DNA of 64,000 bases from an uncultured Lachnospiraceae bacterium. GTDB taxonomy: Bacteria > Bacillota > Clostridia > Lachnospirales > Lachnospiraceae. Location of the stretch: positions 10,488 through 74,487 of the forward strand of contig CAJUQJ010000015.1 in the NCBI GenBank assembly GCA_910588215.1, given 5' to 3'. The notes below the pieces were generated by a model that ran no database searches, had not been told where the DNA came from, and saw only the letters and a list, made by a program, of their open reading frames with translations. The position numbers were made by a program, and so were the translations under genes. Positions 36,999 to 46,787 of this stretch are shown here, one piece after another (positions within the stretch are counted from its first letter, which is position 1; the number at the start of each line of letters is the position of its first letter).

Positions 36999-39701
36999 TC
37001 ATGCTTCGGATTGGAGAATATTGGAGCATTGCTTGCCTTCCTCATAAATTTTCACTATCCCGGTTATCCCGGTAGGTGCAAGTACCTTATTCTGCATCAA
37101 CTTCTCCGCCATTGTCCGGTTCTTCGCAGCAGCCCGTTCCCGTTCCAGCGTAGTGGAGACTTCTATTGCAATCACATTATCTCCTTCTTTAACCAGCTCT
37201 GAAATATCAAACCGGTATGTGGGCACCACCTGTACCCCGGCACTTACTCCATTTACGAAAACCTCTACGCCTTCATAAGCGTCACTGATTGTCAAAACTG
37301 TCCTTGCTGCACCTTTTAAATGGATTTTGTTTTCATAACGCACCCATCCGGAAAACTTCGGCATATCTTCTGCCAGACGGTCTGGAAGTTGAACCATTTT
37401 TCCCTGCCCAAAATTCGGATACGCAACACTTTCACAAACGCTACGCTTCCATGCACCGGCAAAGACAGCTTCCCTGCCTGTTTTTTCAGTGACATCCAGC
37501 GACTCTCTAATCATCCTGTCCCCTGCTTTGTCGAAGACCAGAATCATGCTTTGAAAGGGTTCTAACTCTACTGCCACATGACTTTTTCCGTCAGTTTCCG
37601 TTTTTTCCACCTCTTCCAGCACATTATCCCATGCATTGTATGCATACACTTCCCCCATCTGCGGCAATTCAATAATTCCTTTATATTTTCCCGTTCCCTC
37701 ATTAATAAAATAATATATATCTGTTTCTTTCCTGTAATGCAGATAACGAATGCGGTTATCGAAGGGCGCAAGCATTATCTCTGACACGTTCTCTTTCCTT
37801 AAAACATTTGTCAGTTGTTCCAGCGGGACTGTCAAACATCTGTCTTTTATGGAATCAATATTCCCTTTCCCCTCATAAAACCCTTTAGGCAGCCCCTCCA
37901 CAAATATAACAGGGATTCCAAGCTGCAACAGCTTCTCAATATCAGGAACAAGCGATTTCGAAATAAACTGTGCATAAGGAATCACCAATGCCTTGTAAAC
38001 CTGTGTGTTCACCCGGAATTCTGTTTCCAGACTGGTATGATAATAATCCATATCTCGGAACACATCTGTAGGAAGTATATCAAAATTTATCTGCGCATCC
38101 AGCAGTTTCCGCGCCGGTTTCTGCATCAACATAGCTTCACCTGTCCATTCCGCTTCACCATGATACAACATTGCCACCGGAGCCACATGGCTTCCACCGC
38201 TGATCAGTTCACAGACACGGTTCATATAGCCCATCAGACTCCCGAAATGTTTATATTGGGGATTATGCCCATGTGCATAGAAATGAGGCGGACAATCCGG
38301 ATCCGGAAAATCCTTTGCACTGAAAGCATGGGGAACAAAGCGGTTCACACCATTCACCATAAAGTGGTCGGCAAGATACCGTTCCAGCCTAAGACCTTCT
38401 GCCCAGCCATAATTGCCAAAAATTTCACACATGGTACGCCCATGCTTTTTCTCATCAATTGCCGCCAGTGACGGTCCAAGTCTTCCAAGAATATAGTGAT
38501 AAAACTCCCCGTCACGCTCCTGAAAGCGCATGAACTTATCAGGCCCGTCTTCACCCTGAGGCATGACCTGCCCGCCGATATCGTCAACCCCTGCCATATC
38601 CTGTCCGGCAAGACCACGGAAATAATGTCCCAAAGAACTTCCTGTCCTTGCATGGGCATTATTATCTTCCACCACATGCCCGATGTATTCCACGCCATGA
38701 CTCCTGCACCAATCCCCCATCTGTTCAGAAAAAGCATTCTTTACAGCTCTTGTCACAGCGTCCATGTAAGCATAACGCACACGGGCAGTCTGTATAGGGT
38801 CTAAGTCGGAATCCCATAAATACGGCATGCAGTTTTTCCATTCTGCACCTAATGATTTTTCCAATTCCGGCACTAATATGTGTGACCAGGGCAGATCCTG
38901 ATCTGCCCCCAGCTTTTCTCTGGAATACAGCTTACCGTTCCCAAGCTCCGGTTCATCAGAAAAGAAACCGGCAATTGTCCTGCCAAATTCTTCTTTATAG
39001 TGTTCATAATGAGGTTCGTATACGGAATCCAAAAGAATACGACAGGAATCCGGATCCATCATATTAATGTAAGTACGGTGTGCGCCACAGTTTCTTGATA
39101 ACTTACACAAGCCTATTTTCCATTCCCCCTCCGGGACATTCCAGACCAGCCTGCCATTTTGTACCATAGATGTTAAATCTATCGATGATGTCTGACCGTT
39201 TTTTTCTACTTTCACCGCTGTTACACTTAAAATGGTATCCGATGAGAACACTCTTGGCTTCTTCCCTGCGCCACCGCCCAGCTCAAACAGGGAAAATTTA
39301 CTGTTTTTCTTTTGCAGGAACTTATCCACATTCACAGACACCTTCCTGCCACCTTTTACAGTCCTGCTCTCATAACAAATCCCCTGCCGGCACAGTTCCT
39401 CCGGCGCATTCTCCAAAGCGCCATTAGCATATCCTGTTGGGAAATGGCTGTCATCCAGAATCCATACTTTCATATCACGCTTCTTAGCCTCTTCCAGAAT
39501 GACATCCATATCTTTCCACCATTTGTCCCCGCAAAAATCAGGATGAGGACGACTCTCCACGCATACTGCCCCAATCCCGCAGTCGTGGATCACTCCCATG
39601 TATTCTCGCAGTACTTGTTCCTCTTCCCCATGCTGCCAGAAAAATGGCATAATATAATTTCCACACTTTCCATCCAGTAAGTTTTTAATTGATGTGTTCA
39701 T
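36999..39701 (-). CDS. Large cytoplasmic glycoside hydrolase, GH106-like (alpha-L-rhamnosidase type)
   Basis: 900 residues from MNTSIKNLLDGK (AAGGAG before the ATG at 39701, which follows the upstream gene stop by 13 bp). N-terminal (beta/alpha)8-like region with MPFFWQHGEEEQV and DMKVWILDDSHFPTGYANG, a middle acting region (TIAGFFSDEPELG, YIGHVVEDNNAH), and a C-terminal beta-sandwich carbohydrate-binding-like domain (about 780-880: VLTISDAYEGVEVFVNGVSA). This layout is that of the GH106-like group of annotated glycosyl hydrolases; the family assignment is tentative. No signal peptide. Confidence 0.7.
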   Translation of the reverse strand: MNTSIKNLLDGKCGNYIMPFFWQHGEEEQVLREYMGVIHDCGIGAVCVESRPHPDFCGDKWWKDMDVILEEAKKRDMKVWILDDSHFPTGYANGALENAPEELCRQGICYESRTVKGGRKVSVNVDKFLQKKNSKFSLFELGGGAGKKPRVFSSDTILSVTAVKVEKNGQTSSIDLTSMVQNGRLVWNVPEGEWKIGLCKLSRNCGAHRTYINMMDPDSCRILLDSVYEPHYEHYKEEFGRTIAGFFSDEPELGNGKLYSREKLGADQDLPWSHILVPELEKSLGAEWKNCMPYLWDSDLDPIQTARVRYAYMDAVTRAVKNAFSEQMGDWCRSHGVEYIGHVVEDNNAHARTGSSLGHYFRGLAGQDMAGVDDIGGQVMPQGEDGPDKFMRFQERDGEFYHYILGRLGPSLAAIDEKKHGRTMCEIFGNYGWAEGLRLERYLADHFMVNGVNRFVPHAFSAKDFPDPDCPPHFYAHGHNPQYKHFGSLMGYMNRVCELISGGSHVAPVAMLYHGEAEWTGEAMLMQKPARKLLDAQINFDILPTDVFRDMDYYHTSLETEFRVNTQVYKALVIPYAQFISKSLVPDIEKLLQLGIPVIFVEGLPKGFYEGKGNIDSIKDRCLTVPLEQLTNVLRKENVSEIMLAPFDNRIRYLHYRKETDIYYFINEGTGKYKGIIELPQMGEVYAYNAWDNVLEEVEKTETDGKSHVAVELEPFQSMILVFDKAGDRMIRESLDVTEKTGREAVFAGAWKRSVCESVAYPNFGQGKMVQLPDRLAEDMPKFSGWVRYENKIHLKGAARTVLTISDAYEGVEVFVNGVSAGVQVVPTYRFDISELVKEGDNVIAIEVSTTLERERAAAKNRTMAEKLMQNKVLAPTGITGIVKIYEEGKQCSNILQSEA

Positions 39702-39714
39702 TCTTCCCTGCTCC

Positions 39715-40797
39715 TTATTTAAAATCTTCCAGTCTCCACTCATCTCTCCAACGAATCACAGGTTTTTCTCCCTGCCATTCAATGGGTAGCCAGACATAAG
39801 CGGACTTACCGGTATTCTCCCTGTGCTTCTGTTTCTTTCCTGGAAGCGGCCCTGCCTTCTTCGGCTCATAATCCGGCTTGTAATCCTTAAAATGTCGCTT
39901 CATCCCTTCAATCACCTGTGCAGACATTTTCACTGCCATCTTCCCCGGCATCCATCTGTCTGCACACGCAATATACAAATCCTTCCCCGGAACCTTAAGA
40001 ACGCAGGTAATCTGAGAACTGAATGATGTATTGCTATCATCTCCAATATGGGGATTACCCAAATCCTTATATTCTCCATGATACTCATCAAACACACACA
40101 CCTGACTGGGGTTCGGATAATACCCGCTTGTTCCAGAAGTAAAAAGATACTTCCTGCCATTCCGTTCAAAATAAGTCGGTGCTTCCCTTGTGTAAGGAGG
40201 AAGGAGATTCGTATAGTGTTCCGAATATTCCCCGCTCACTTCTGTATAAGTATCGCTGAGCGTTGCCGTCACCAACTCGAAATGTGGCCGCTCAAAAAAA
40301 TAGTACGCTTTCTTCGTTTCTTTATCCACGTGCAGGGCAAAATCTCCGGTATCCATATCAAGCGGTTTGTATACCTTATGAACGAATTCATAAGGTCCGA
40401 GAAAATCATCTGCCTGCATAACCGACATGAACTGGCTGACTTCATCTGCCATAATTTTCAGCCATGCCACATATTTTTTTGTCTTCTCACAATAGATAAT
40501 ATGCGGACGGTCCATGCAGTAAGTAGGATGCAGCGGGCTTTGCAGATCGTCTGGCTGAGGCGGGATAATCAGTTCCTTATCCTCCCAGTTATATAAATCT
40601 TTCGAGGTATAGCACCGGACGCCCCAGTGCCATACGGTATTGAACAGACCGCCTTTTGTCTTTTCCTTATTCTCGCCATACCAGTAATAGGTTCTATCTT
40701 TTTCGTTGTAAAACACGGAAAAACCATGTGCCTGAATGGGTCTCCCATTCGTATCTTTCCATACCCGCCCCGGTTTAAAACTGTTATACATTGTCAT
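39715..40797 (-). CDS. GH43-like five-bladed propeller glycosidase
   Basis: 360 residues, no signal peptide. The N-terminus IQAHGFSVFYNEKDRTYYWY is typical of family 43-type propeller enzymes: repeated aromatic-Trp blades (FNTVWHWGVRCYTSKDLYNW, FTSGTSGYYPNP). Family members remove arabinose or xylose from plant polymers; substrate not determinable. GGAGG lies 4 bp before ATG 40797; a second ATG 6 bp on is 10 bp from it. Between GH2 and GH106-like genes on one strand, presumably one operon. Confidence 0.78.
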   Translation of the reverse strand: MTMYNSFKPGRVWKDTNGRPIQAHGFSVFYNEKDRTYYWYGENKEKTKGGLFNTVWHWGVRCYTSKDLYNWEDKELIIPPQPDDLQSPLHPTYCMDRPHIIYCEKTKKYVAWLKIMADEVSQFMSVMQADDFLGPYEFVHKVYKPLDMDTGDFALHVDKETKKAYYFFERPHFELVTATLSDTYTEVSGEYSEHYTNLLPPYTREAPTYFERNGRKYLFTSGTSGYYPNPSQVCVFDEYHGEYKDLGNPHIGDDSNTSFSSQITCVLKVPGKDLYIACADRWMPGKMAVKMSAQVIEGMKRHFKDYKPDYEPKKAGPLPGKKQKHRENTGKSAYVWLPIEWQGEKPVIRWRDEWRLEDFK

Positions 40798-40853
40798 CTC
40801 TCCTCCAATTTTAATCTACATATGCCTATTCATCATCTTGTGCAAAAAGCGGA

Positions 40854-43265
40854 TTACTCATTTACCTCAATTTCAACGCTCTTTTTACCAATTCCGTTTC
40901 CTGCTGCAGTCACTTTCATCGTTCCAGCTTCCTTTGCCCGGACAACTGCTAATGCCCTGCCATAATAAGTAGTATAGGTACCGCTATCGAATCTTTCCGT
41001 GGGATTCGGTTTTGCACTTCCAAACCCGAGCAGTTCCCCGTTTTCTATCGTTACAGCCAATGCTTTATCCGCATTGGATTCCACAATACCGTTCTCACCG
41101 ACTATGGCGATATCCACGTAAACAATCTCTCCTGCCGCTACCTTTGTATCTTCCGGTTTCACCGAAAGCTTCTCCGCCCCTGTCGCAGATTTCAGTTCAC
41201 TCCTGCCAATTTCCTGATCATAATTATCATAAGCAACCGCAGTCAATGTTCCTTCCTGATAGCGTGTCTTAAACATCGCCTTATAGTCTTTTATCTTCTT
41301 TTTACCAACACCAATGCCGTTAATATACAATTTCACATAAGCCGCATCTGCATAGACTTCCACTTCTGCCTTATTTCCATCACAGTTCTTCCATGCCCAG
41401 CTTGCAAATGCATTGGTGCCTCTCCATACTGCCTTAGATACCCGTTTCCCCGGATGATTGACGGGGCGCACACCAATATACGGTTTCTCTTCCAGTCCCC
41501 AGACAGTAGACGCGTATTTCGCCTGTGCACCCACAGTTCCGATAATATCGATTGCTCCTACATCAGCCAGCATCCACGGGTAGGGAACATCCTGCATCGT
41601 TACGCCCTCGTAGTTCCATGAGCCTATGGCAGCCTCACCGATATAATCCCATCCTGCCCACATAAAATCACCAATCAGATAGGGATATTTCTTCACCATC
41701 GCCCAGTTCTTTGCGATATCCTGCGGGAATGTCTCAGAACCTACGATAATGCGGTTCGGATGTTTCTCCCCTTCCAGCGGATATCTGCCTGACGCATAAT
41801 TGTATCCGGCAATATCCAGTTCATCTAACACCGGAGAGACTATCCTGTCAGCTTTATCCGAGTTCGCCTGCTTATTCATCCCGGTTCCGATCATGGAAAC
41901 CATCAGATTAAAAAACAGACTTCCGGATGCTTCTTCCTTTTTCTTTTTCTGCTTTCTGGCTTTCTTTTCTTCTCCTGCCCTTCCGCCTTCTTCTTTGTAG
42001 ATTCCTTTTCCCTTGCTTGCCATATACATAATCATCAGATTCATGCCGCCCGTTACTGCACGGTTTTTATCAAGCCCATGGATAAAATTTATCATTTCCT
42101 TAGCCTTCGCCACACCTTCCGGTTTGTAAGGTTCGGAAACTTCATTGCCGATGGAATACATGATCACACTGGGATGATTGAAATCCTGCTCCACCATTGC
42201 TTCGATATCCTTCAAATACCATTCAGGGAAGTCCGTTGCATAATCATATTTATTCTTGTGGTAATACCACATGTCAAAGGTCTCATCCATGACATACATC
42301 CCATATTTATCACAGGCATCCAGAAGCTCCCTGCCTGCCGGATGATGGGACATACGGATGGCATTATACCCGTTCTCCTTAAGGATACGGATCCGCCTCT
42401 CCTCCGACTTAGCATAAGTACAGGCCCCAAGCACACCGTTGTCATGATGGATACATGCACCCCGAAGAAGAGTTTCCTTTCCGTTGACAAACAGCCCGTT
42501 TCTGTTCCACTCCACTTTACGGACTCCAAAACTGCCTTCCGCCTCGTCCACGACTTCATTATTTTCTTTCAGCACAACATGATACTTATAAAGATCAGGT
42601 TCGTCCTCCGACCACAGTTTTGCATCCGGGATATCCAGCACGATGTTCCCACCTTCTCCGCTGGCAATCACCTTTTTCCCATCTGGGCTGTCCAGAATTT
42701 CTACATATACTTCCACATCATCCACATTTCTTTCTGCCTGAATCTGCGTTTCCACCTGAATCTGCGCTGGTTGATAAGACAGTGTGCTGATATGAACACC
42801 TTCCCACGCAATATGTGTCTTCTCGCCAACGATCAGGCTTACAGGACGGTAAATGCCACCACCTGAATACCACCTTGAATTAGGCAGTTTGGAATTGTCA
42901 GCCACTACCTTGATTGTATTTTCCTCTCCGTATTTGAGGAAACCATCTCCGCATACTGTGAACGGAACGTAACCGTACGGTCTGCCTCCGGCTTCCCGCT
43001 CATTCAAGTATACTTTTGCGTTCTTATAGACACCGCCAAATTCAAACAACACATGTTTCCCTTCCCATTCTGCCGGGACATAAAAAGTTTTTTCGTATAT
43101 ATATACTCCGCCGGGAAAATACGCGTTGGCATGAGTACCCGGACTTTCCGGATCCCTTGTATCATGAATCATAGCATCATGGGGGAGTGTCACCGGTATT
43201 ACTTTATCACTGCCCTCTTTATGATAATTCCAACCTTGGTTAAAATCCTGTCTCTTCATTTTCAA
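40854..43265 (-). CDS. Glycoside hydrolase family 2 (beta-galactosidase/beta-glucuronidase type)
   Basis: 803 residues, cytoplasmic. Order: sugar-binding beta-sandwich (20-155), Ig-like domain (160-245), TIM barrel (about 250-580), C-terminal Ig-like domains (about 600-800) of the DUF4982/invasin type. Acid/base Glu375 in YSIGNEVSEPY and nucleophile Glu511 in IIVGSETFPQD. An unusual Lys/Glu-rich insertion (about 424-447, EEKKARKQKKKKEE) splits the barrel between the two catalytic residues. First gene of the leftward GH2-GH43-GH106 set, divergent from the AraC pair. Confidence 0.92.
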   Translation of the reverse strand: MKMKRQDFNQGWNYHKEGSDKVIPVTLPHDAMIHDTRDPESPGTHANAYFPGGVYIYEKTFYVPAEWEGKHVLFEFGGVYKNAKVYLNEREAGGRPYGYVPFTVCGDGFLKYGEENTIKVVADNSKLPNSRWYSGGGIYRPVSLIVGEKTHIAWEGVHISTLSYQPAQIQVETQIQAERNVDDVEVYVEILDSPDGKKVIASGEGGNIVLDIPDAKLWSEDEPDLYKYHVVLKENNEVVDEAEGSFGVRKVEWNRNGLFVNGKETLLRGACIHHDNGVLGACTYAKSEERRIRILKENGYNAIRMSHHPAGRELLDACDKYGMYVMDETFDMWYYHKNKYDYATDFPEWYLKDIEAMVEQDFNHPSVIMYSIGNEVSEPYKPEGVAKAKEMINFIHGLDKNRAVTGGMNLMIMYMASKGKGIYKEEGGRAGEEKKARKQKKKKEEASGSLFFNLMVSMIGTGMNKQANSDKADRIVSPVLDELDIAGYNYASGRYPLEGEKHPNRIIVGSETFPQDIAKNWAMVKKYPYLIGDFMWAGWDYIGEAAIGSWNYEGVTMQDVPYPWMLADVGAIDIIGTVGAQAKYASTVWGLEEKPYIGVRPVNHPGKRVSKAVWRGTNAFASWAWKNCDGNKAEVEVYADAAYVKLYINGIGVGKKKIKDYKAMFKTRYQEGTLTAVAYDNYDQEIGRSELKSATGAEKLSVKPEDTKVAAGEIVYVDIAIVGENGIVESNADKALAVTIENGELLGFGSAKPNPTERFDSGTYTTYYGRALAVVRAKEAGTMKVTAAGNGIGKKSVEIEVNE

Positions 43266-43462
43266 ACCTCCAATTTCTGTAAAGTTATTTGCTTTATCTT
43301 TTTGCTGCCGCCTTTCACGATGGCAGTCTTATTTTTCCTTGTTTATATACTAACATGAATAATAAAAAATCTTTTATCACGATTCCGCCATTTTTTCAGA
43401 TTTTTCGCTTTCCTTTCTGATGTTCTGTTTCTCCTCATTTTTCTACCGAATGTTTCGCTTTT

Positions 43463-43506
43463 GCGGTGATTATAGTATAATATGCATAAACATAATGCAT
43501 CACCCG
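43463..43506. promoter_or_regulatory. Divergent promoter/operator between GH2 and AraC genes
   Basis: An inverted repeat GCGGTGAT (43463-43470) / ATCACCCGC (43499-43507) brackets an A+T core with TATAAT on both strands (about 43475-43480 plus, about 43470-43475 minus) and a second repeat ATGCATAAACATAATGCAT. No good -35 boxes, which suits an activator-dependent promoter. The rest of 43266-43585 shows nothing else. Confidence 0.5.
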
Positions 43507-43585
43507 CATTATTTTAATATGTGTTGGATTAATGACCAGTAAAGTGACATAGAAAAGTACAAACAGAAAAAGGAGAAGTTTATTT

Positions 43586-43822
43586 ATGACCATCAAAGAA
43601 TCTTCAGATATTCCCGCATTCCTTAATCAGGTAAAAGCCTGCAGCGGTGATGTCTTTTTCAAAACAGATGAGGGCGACAGCCTGAATTTAAAATCCGTCC
43701 TTTCCACTTATGTATTTGCAGTACTGATGCAGAATCCTGAGTTGATGCAGAATGGAAAAGTTATCTGTGAAGATGAACGGGATTACGAACTCCTGCATCT
43801 CTATTTATTACCATCGAAGTAG
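43586..43822 (+). CDS. Small HPr-like protein preceding an AraC regulator
   Basis: 78 residues, soluble, no membrane segment. The pattern DVFFKTDEGDSLNLKSVLST resembles the second half of HPr-fold proteins (strand, N-LKS helix), but the active-site His region is not evident, so phosphotransfer is doubtful. AAGGAGAAG precedes the ATG, and the AraC gene starts 12 bp after its stop, so the two are co-transcribed. It may be a partner or modulator of that regulator. Family not firmly recognised. Confidence 0.65.
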   Translation: MTIKESSDIPAFLNQVKACSGDVFFKTDEGDSLNLKSVLSTYVFAVLMQNPELMQNGKVICEDERDYELLHLYLLPSK

Positions 43823-43834
43823 GAGGAAACAGAT

Positions 43835-45049
43835 ATGAATTTACAGGAAAAAATTAACTTCTTTTCAGAATTGATTACAAGCAGCCATCCCCTCATGTAC
43901 TGGGAATACGATGCGGATATGAATCTTCTCACCGAAGGTCATGAAAATGATGATATATATGAAACACTGTTTTCCATCAGCGGCTGCAAAGAATATCTGA
44001 AACAGCATCTCCAACCGGAGAATTCTCCTTTGATTCTGGCAGATTCTAACGGGCTTATGTGGATTGCTGTCTTTGAAATTAAAAACGATGCCGTAAACCT
44101 GATTCATATGATCGGACCCGCCTTTATCTTTGATATCTCAGAACGGAATATTGAGAAAATGATACGGGATAAAATACATTCCGTGAAACTGAAAAAATTA
44201 TTTATGAATACCTTGAAAGCTCTGCCTGTCCTGTCCATTTCTTCCTACTATCAGTATGGGCAGATGCTGTATTTCACAATAACGGGAAAGAAGATTTCTG
44301 TCAGTGATTTTACATTCCAGTCCTATCCGGAAGAGTTAATCGGGATCAGAAATGAGCCTGCAGCCATCCGCTCTAAAAGTGAACTCCATGGCACATGGGC
44401 TATGGAACAGGCTTTGGTGAATTGTGTAGAGGAAGGAAACATGAATTATTCGGATATTCTGGGCAAAATAGCTATAACCGGAACCTCAGGGGATTTCTCT
44501 TATAACAATCCCTTCCCTCAGTCTAAAACTTATGTCCTGGTGCTTATAACTTTATGCTCCCGTGCTGCCATGCGTGCCGGATTGTCTCCTGAGATTGCAT
44601 ACAACCTGAGTGATTATTATATCGCAAGCGTGGAAAAGGCAGCTTCCATCTCTGAACTCCAAACCATAAGCCATACGATGTTCCACGATTATACCTTCCG
44701 TGTCCATGAAATGCTGAAAAATACACAAATTTCAAGACCAATTCAAGAATGTTGCAATTATATCCAGCTCCATTCTGCGGAAAAACTGGAAATCGCCGAT
44801 ATTGCAGCACAGATAGGATATGCCGAATACTACTTTTCCAAGAAGTTCAAGAAAGAAGTCGGGATTAGTGTAAAAGACTATATCAAGGAATCGAAGATCA
44901 ACCGCGCAAAGATCATGCTGAAAGCAGGTATCAGCATTTCGGAAGTGACAGATACTTTAAATTTCAGTTCCCAGAGCTATTTTACGGAAATTTTCAGAAA
45001 GCTTACAGGAATCACACCTGCCGAATACCGGGATTCTGTTACAAAATAA
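43835..45049 (+). CDS. AraC family regulator of the glycosidase locus
   Basis: 404 residues. The first 290 form an alpha/beta sensory region with no cupin signature; the C-terminal HTH pair is at about 305-400 (EIADIAAQIGYAEYYFSKKF, NFSSQSYFTEIFRKLTGITP). It resembles regulators next to glycoside hydrolases in Lachnospiraceae. GGAGG precedes the ATG. It probably activates the divergent GH2 operon and perhaps the GH10 unit. Confidence 0.9.
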   Translation: MNLQEKINFFSELITSSHPLMYWEYDADMNLLTEGHENDDIYETLFSISGCKEYLKQHLQPENSPLILADSNGLMWIAVFEIKNDAVNLIHMIGPAFIFDISERNIEKMIRDKIHSVKLKKLFMNTLKALPVLSISSYYQYGQMLYFTITGKKISVSDFTFQSYPEELIGIRNEPAAIRSKSELHGTWAMEQALVNCVEEGNMNYSDILGKIAITGTSGDFSYNNPFPQSKTYVLVLITLCSRAAMRAGLSPEIAYNLSDYYIASVEKAASISELQTISHTMFHDYTFRVHEMLKNTQISRPIQECCNYIQLHSAEKLEIADIAAQIGYAEYYFSKKFKKEVGISVKDYIKESKINRAKIMLKAGISISEVTDTLNFSSQSYFTEIFRKLTGITPAEYRDSVTK

Positions 45050-45110
45050 CCCATTTATTCTATCCTCCGCAATCCGCTTCCCTTTTGCGTATTTTCCTAT
45101 GATGTAAAAG

Positions 45111-45161
45111 CAAAAATCCCATTATCCGTCACAGATTCTGTCTGCTACCGGATAATAGGAT
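45111..45161 (-). terminator. Rho-independent terminator of the second symporter
   Basis: Minus strand ATCCTATTATCCG pairs with CGGATAATGGGAT (one G-U), 20-nt loop, then TTTTTG. Starts 26 bp past the symporter stop; it also faces the end of the AraC gene. Confidence 0.85.
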
Positions 45162-45187
45162 TTCAGGCAATTTCTATTCTGCTTCTC

Positions 45188-46591
45188 CTACTTGCCTTCG
45201 CGCTTCTTCTTCAACGCTTCTACCATCTGCGGACGGGTCTTATCTATAGTATACATCAGGGAGAGCACAAAGATCCCACCGAAAATAAAGATCGGGAAAA
45301 TATTATACATTCCAATGATACCCATTTCTGCACTGGCTGTCTGTGCCTCAGCCAATCCGTCATATCCTGTCAGCATCATAACAATTCCTAAAATTGCTGA
45401 TGCCACTCCGCCGCTGCACTTTCTTGCAAAATTGATAACGGAAGCAATCATTCCTTCCACGCGGATACCCGTTTTCCACTCGCCGTAATCCATACAGTCG
45501 ATCAGGTAAGTATTGATCATCATATTAAGCGGCACACATCCCAAGCCAGCCATAAGACTACCTATCATGATCGTCACCATATTCGGCCCGCCGATGGTAC
45601 GGATTACCAGACCTGCCACACCGAGCAGAGCACATCCCTGAAGGATTCTGGTCGTTCCTACCTTACGGCTGATCACAGGGAAGAATACCATAACCAGCGG
45701 GGCAATCAGCGAAGTAAGGGATACGATGGACATCAGGCCGATATCCCCCATAATATACCGGAAATAATATGTATTGGCCGTCCCCATGCCGTCCCACATT
45801 GCGGACAGTAACATCATGAAAAACAGTAAAACCAACATTTTGTTTTTCAGGAGGGACTGCATCATATCCTTCATTGCTACTTTTTCACCTGTCACTGTCA
45901 CCTGCTCTCTGGTATCCGTAACAGCCGTTTCGCCTCCTGCTATTTCCTTTACAAATACAAATCTAAGAATCCCAATCACAACCATAGGGATGCCTATTAC
46001 AAGTGAAATCGTAATCCATCCTTCTCTCGTTGCCCCAATGCCTGCCAAAATCTGTGGAAACACAATATTATAGACCACACTGCAGAACATTACAACCGCA
46101 CCGTTAATTGACATAACCTTGACACGGTTCTTCTCTGTCGTAAACGCACGTGCCATGTATACTGCATCCGCACCCCCGAGTGCCGTGGTGCAGACTGCGT
46201 TGACTATAACATACATGACGAACACCCAGGCATACTGTGCTGTCATTCCCATTCTGGGAACAGAGAACATCAGTACCGTAAAGAACCACATCAACACAAC
46301 AAATATTTCATAGGGTCTTGCCTTTCCCCATTTGGTGTTTGTCTTGTCAATCAAAAATCCAATCCCCAGATCGGTAAAAGCATCAATGATCTTGGATACC
46401 AGCAAAAACATACCTACCACAGCGGCATTCATGCCCAGCATGTCTGTGCAGTAAAAGGTAAGCTGCCCTACCAGCATGACATTGATCGCCGCTGAAATTC
46501 CTCTGGACGTCCATGTCATACTGTACCAGAAAGGCATCTTTTCACGCGCGCCATATGGAACTCCCGATTCATTTACTTTTGTTTTTCCCAT
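45188..46591 (-). CDS. Second GPH-family sugar:cation symporter
   Basis: 467 residues, 12 predicted membrane segments. GPH hallmarks: GMFLLVSKIIDAFTDLGIGF and LIDKTNTKWGKARPYEI (loop 2-3), and CMDYGEWKTGIRVEGMIAS in the second half. Closest in layout to xyloside/glucuronide carriers of the family (XynB/UidB-like). GAGG precedes the ATG. Downstream of the GH10 gene on the same strand, separated from it by about 200 bp that contain a large palindrome. Confidence 0.92.
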   Translation of the reverse strand: MGKTKVNESGVPYGAREKMPFWYSMTWTSRGISAAINVMLVGQLTFYCTDMLGMNAAVVGMFLLVSKIIDAFTDLGIGFLIDKTNTKWGKARPYEIFVVLMWFFTVLMFSVPRMGMTAQYAWVFVMYVIVNAVCTTALGGADAVYMARAFTTEKNRVKVMSINGAVVMFCSVVYNIVFPQILAGIGATREGWITISLVIGIPMVVIGILRFVFVKEIAGGETAVTDTREQVTVTGEKVAMKDMMQSLLKNKMLVLLFFMMLLSAMWDGMGTANTYYFRYIMGDIGLMSIVSLTSLIAPLVMVFFPVISRKVGTTRILQGCALLGVAGLVIRTIGGPNMVTIMIGSLMAGLGCVPLNMMINTYLIDCMDYGEWKTGIRVEGMIASVINFARKCSGGVASAILGIVMMLTGYDGLAEAQTASAEMGIIGMYNIFPIFIFGGIFVLSLMYTIDKTRPQMVEALKKKREGK

Positions 46592-46628
46592 ACCTCATTT
46601 CCTCTCTCTTTTTTATTTTCTGTATTTT

Positions 46629-46731
46629 TATAGTTAACGACATTAGAAATTTCGTTTTCGGCCTTGCAGGAGCTACCATATATGGCTTTTGCAAGAACCG
46701 GAAACAGAAATTTGTTATGTCGTTCACTATA
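46629..46731. repeat. 103-bp near-perfect palindrome bounded by TA (MITE-like)
   Basis: Arms of about 45-50 bp: TATAGTTAACGACAT at the left end pairs with ATGTCGTTCACTATA at the right end, and pairing continues through AAATTTC, TTTTCGG/CCGGAAA and TTGCA/TGCAA to a CCATATATGG centre, with few mismatches and single bulges. TA at both ends fits insertion at a TA target. Located between the GH10 and symporter genes. In RNA it is a long hairpin that could also affect the downstream gene. Confidence 0.75.
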
Positions 46732-46787
46732 GCATAACATCATGCCGAAAATAGCCGTTATTGAAAATTCATTTTCTTTATCAAAAT

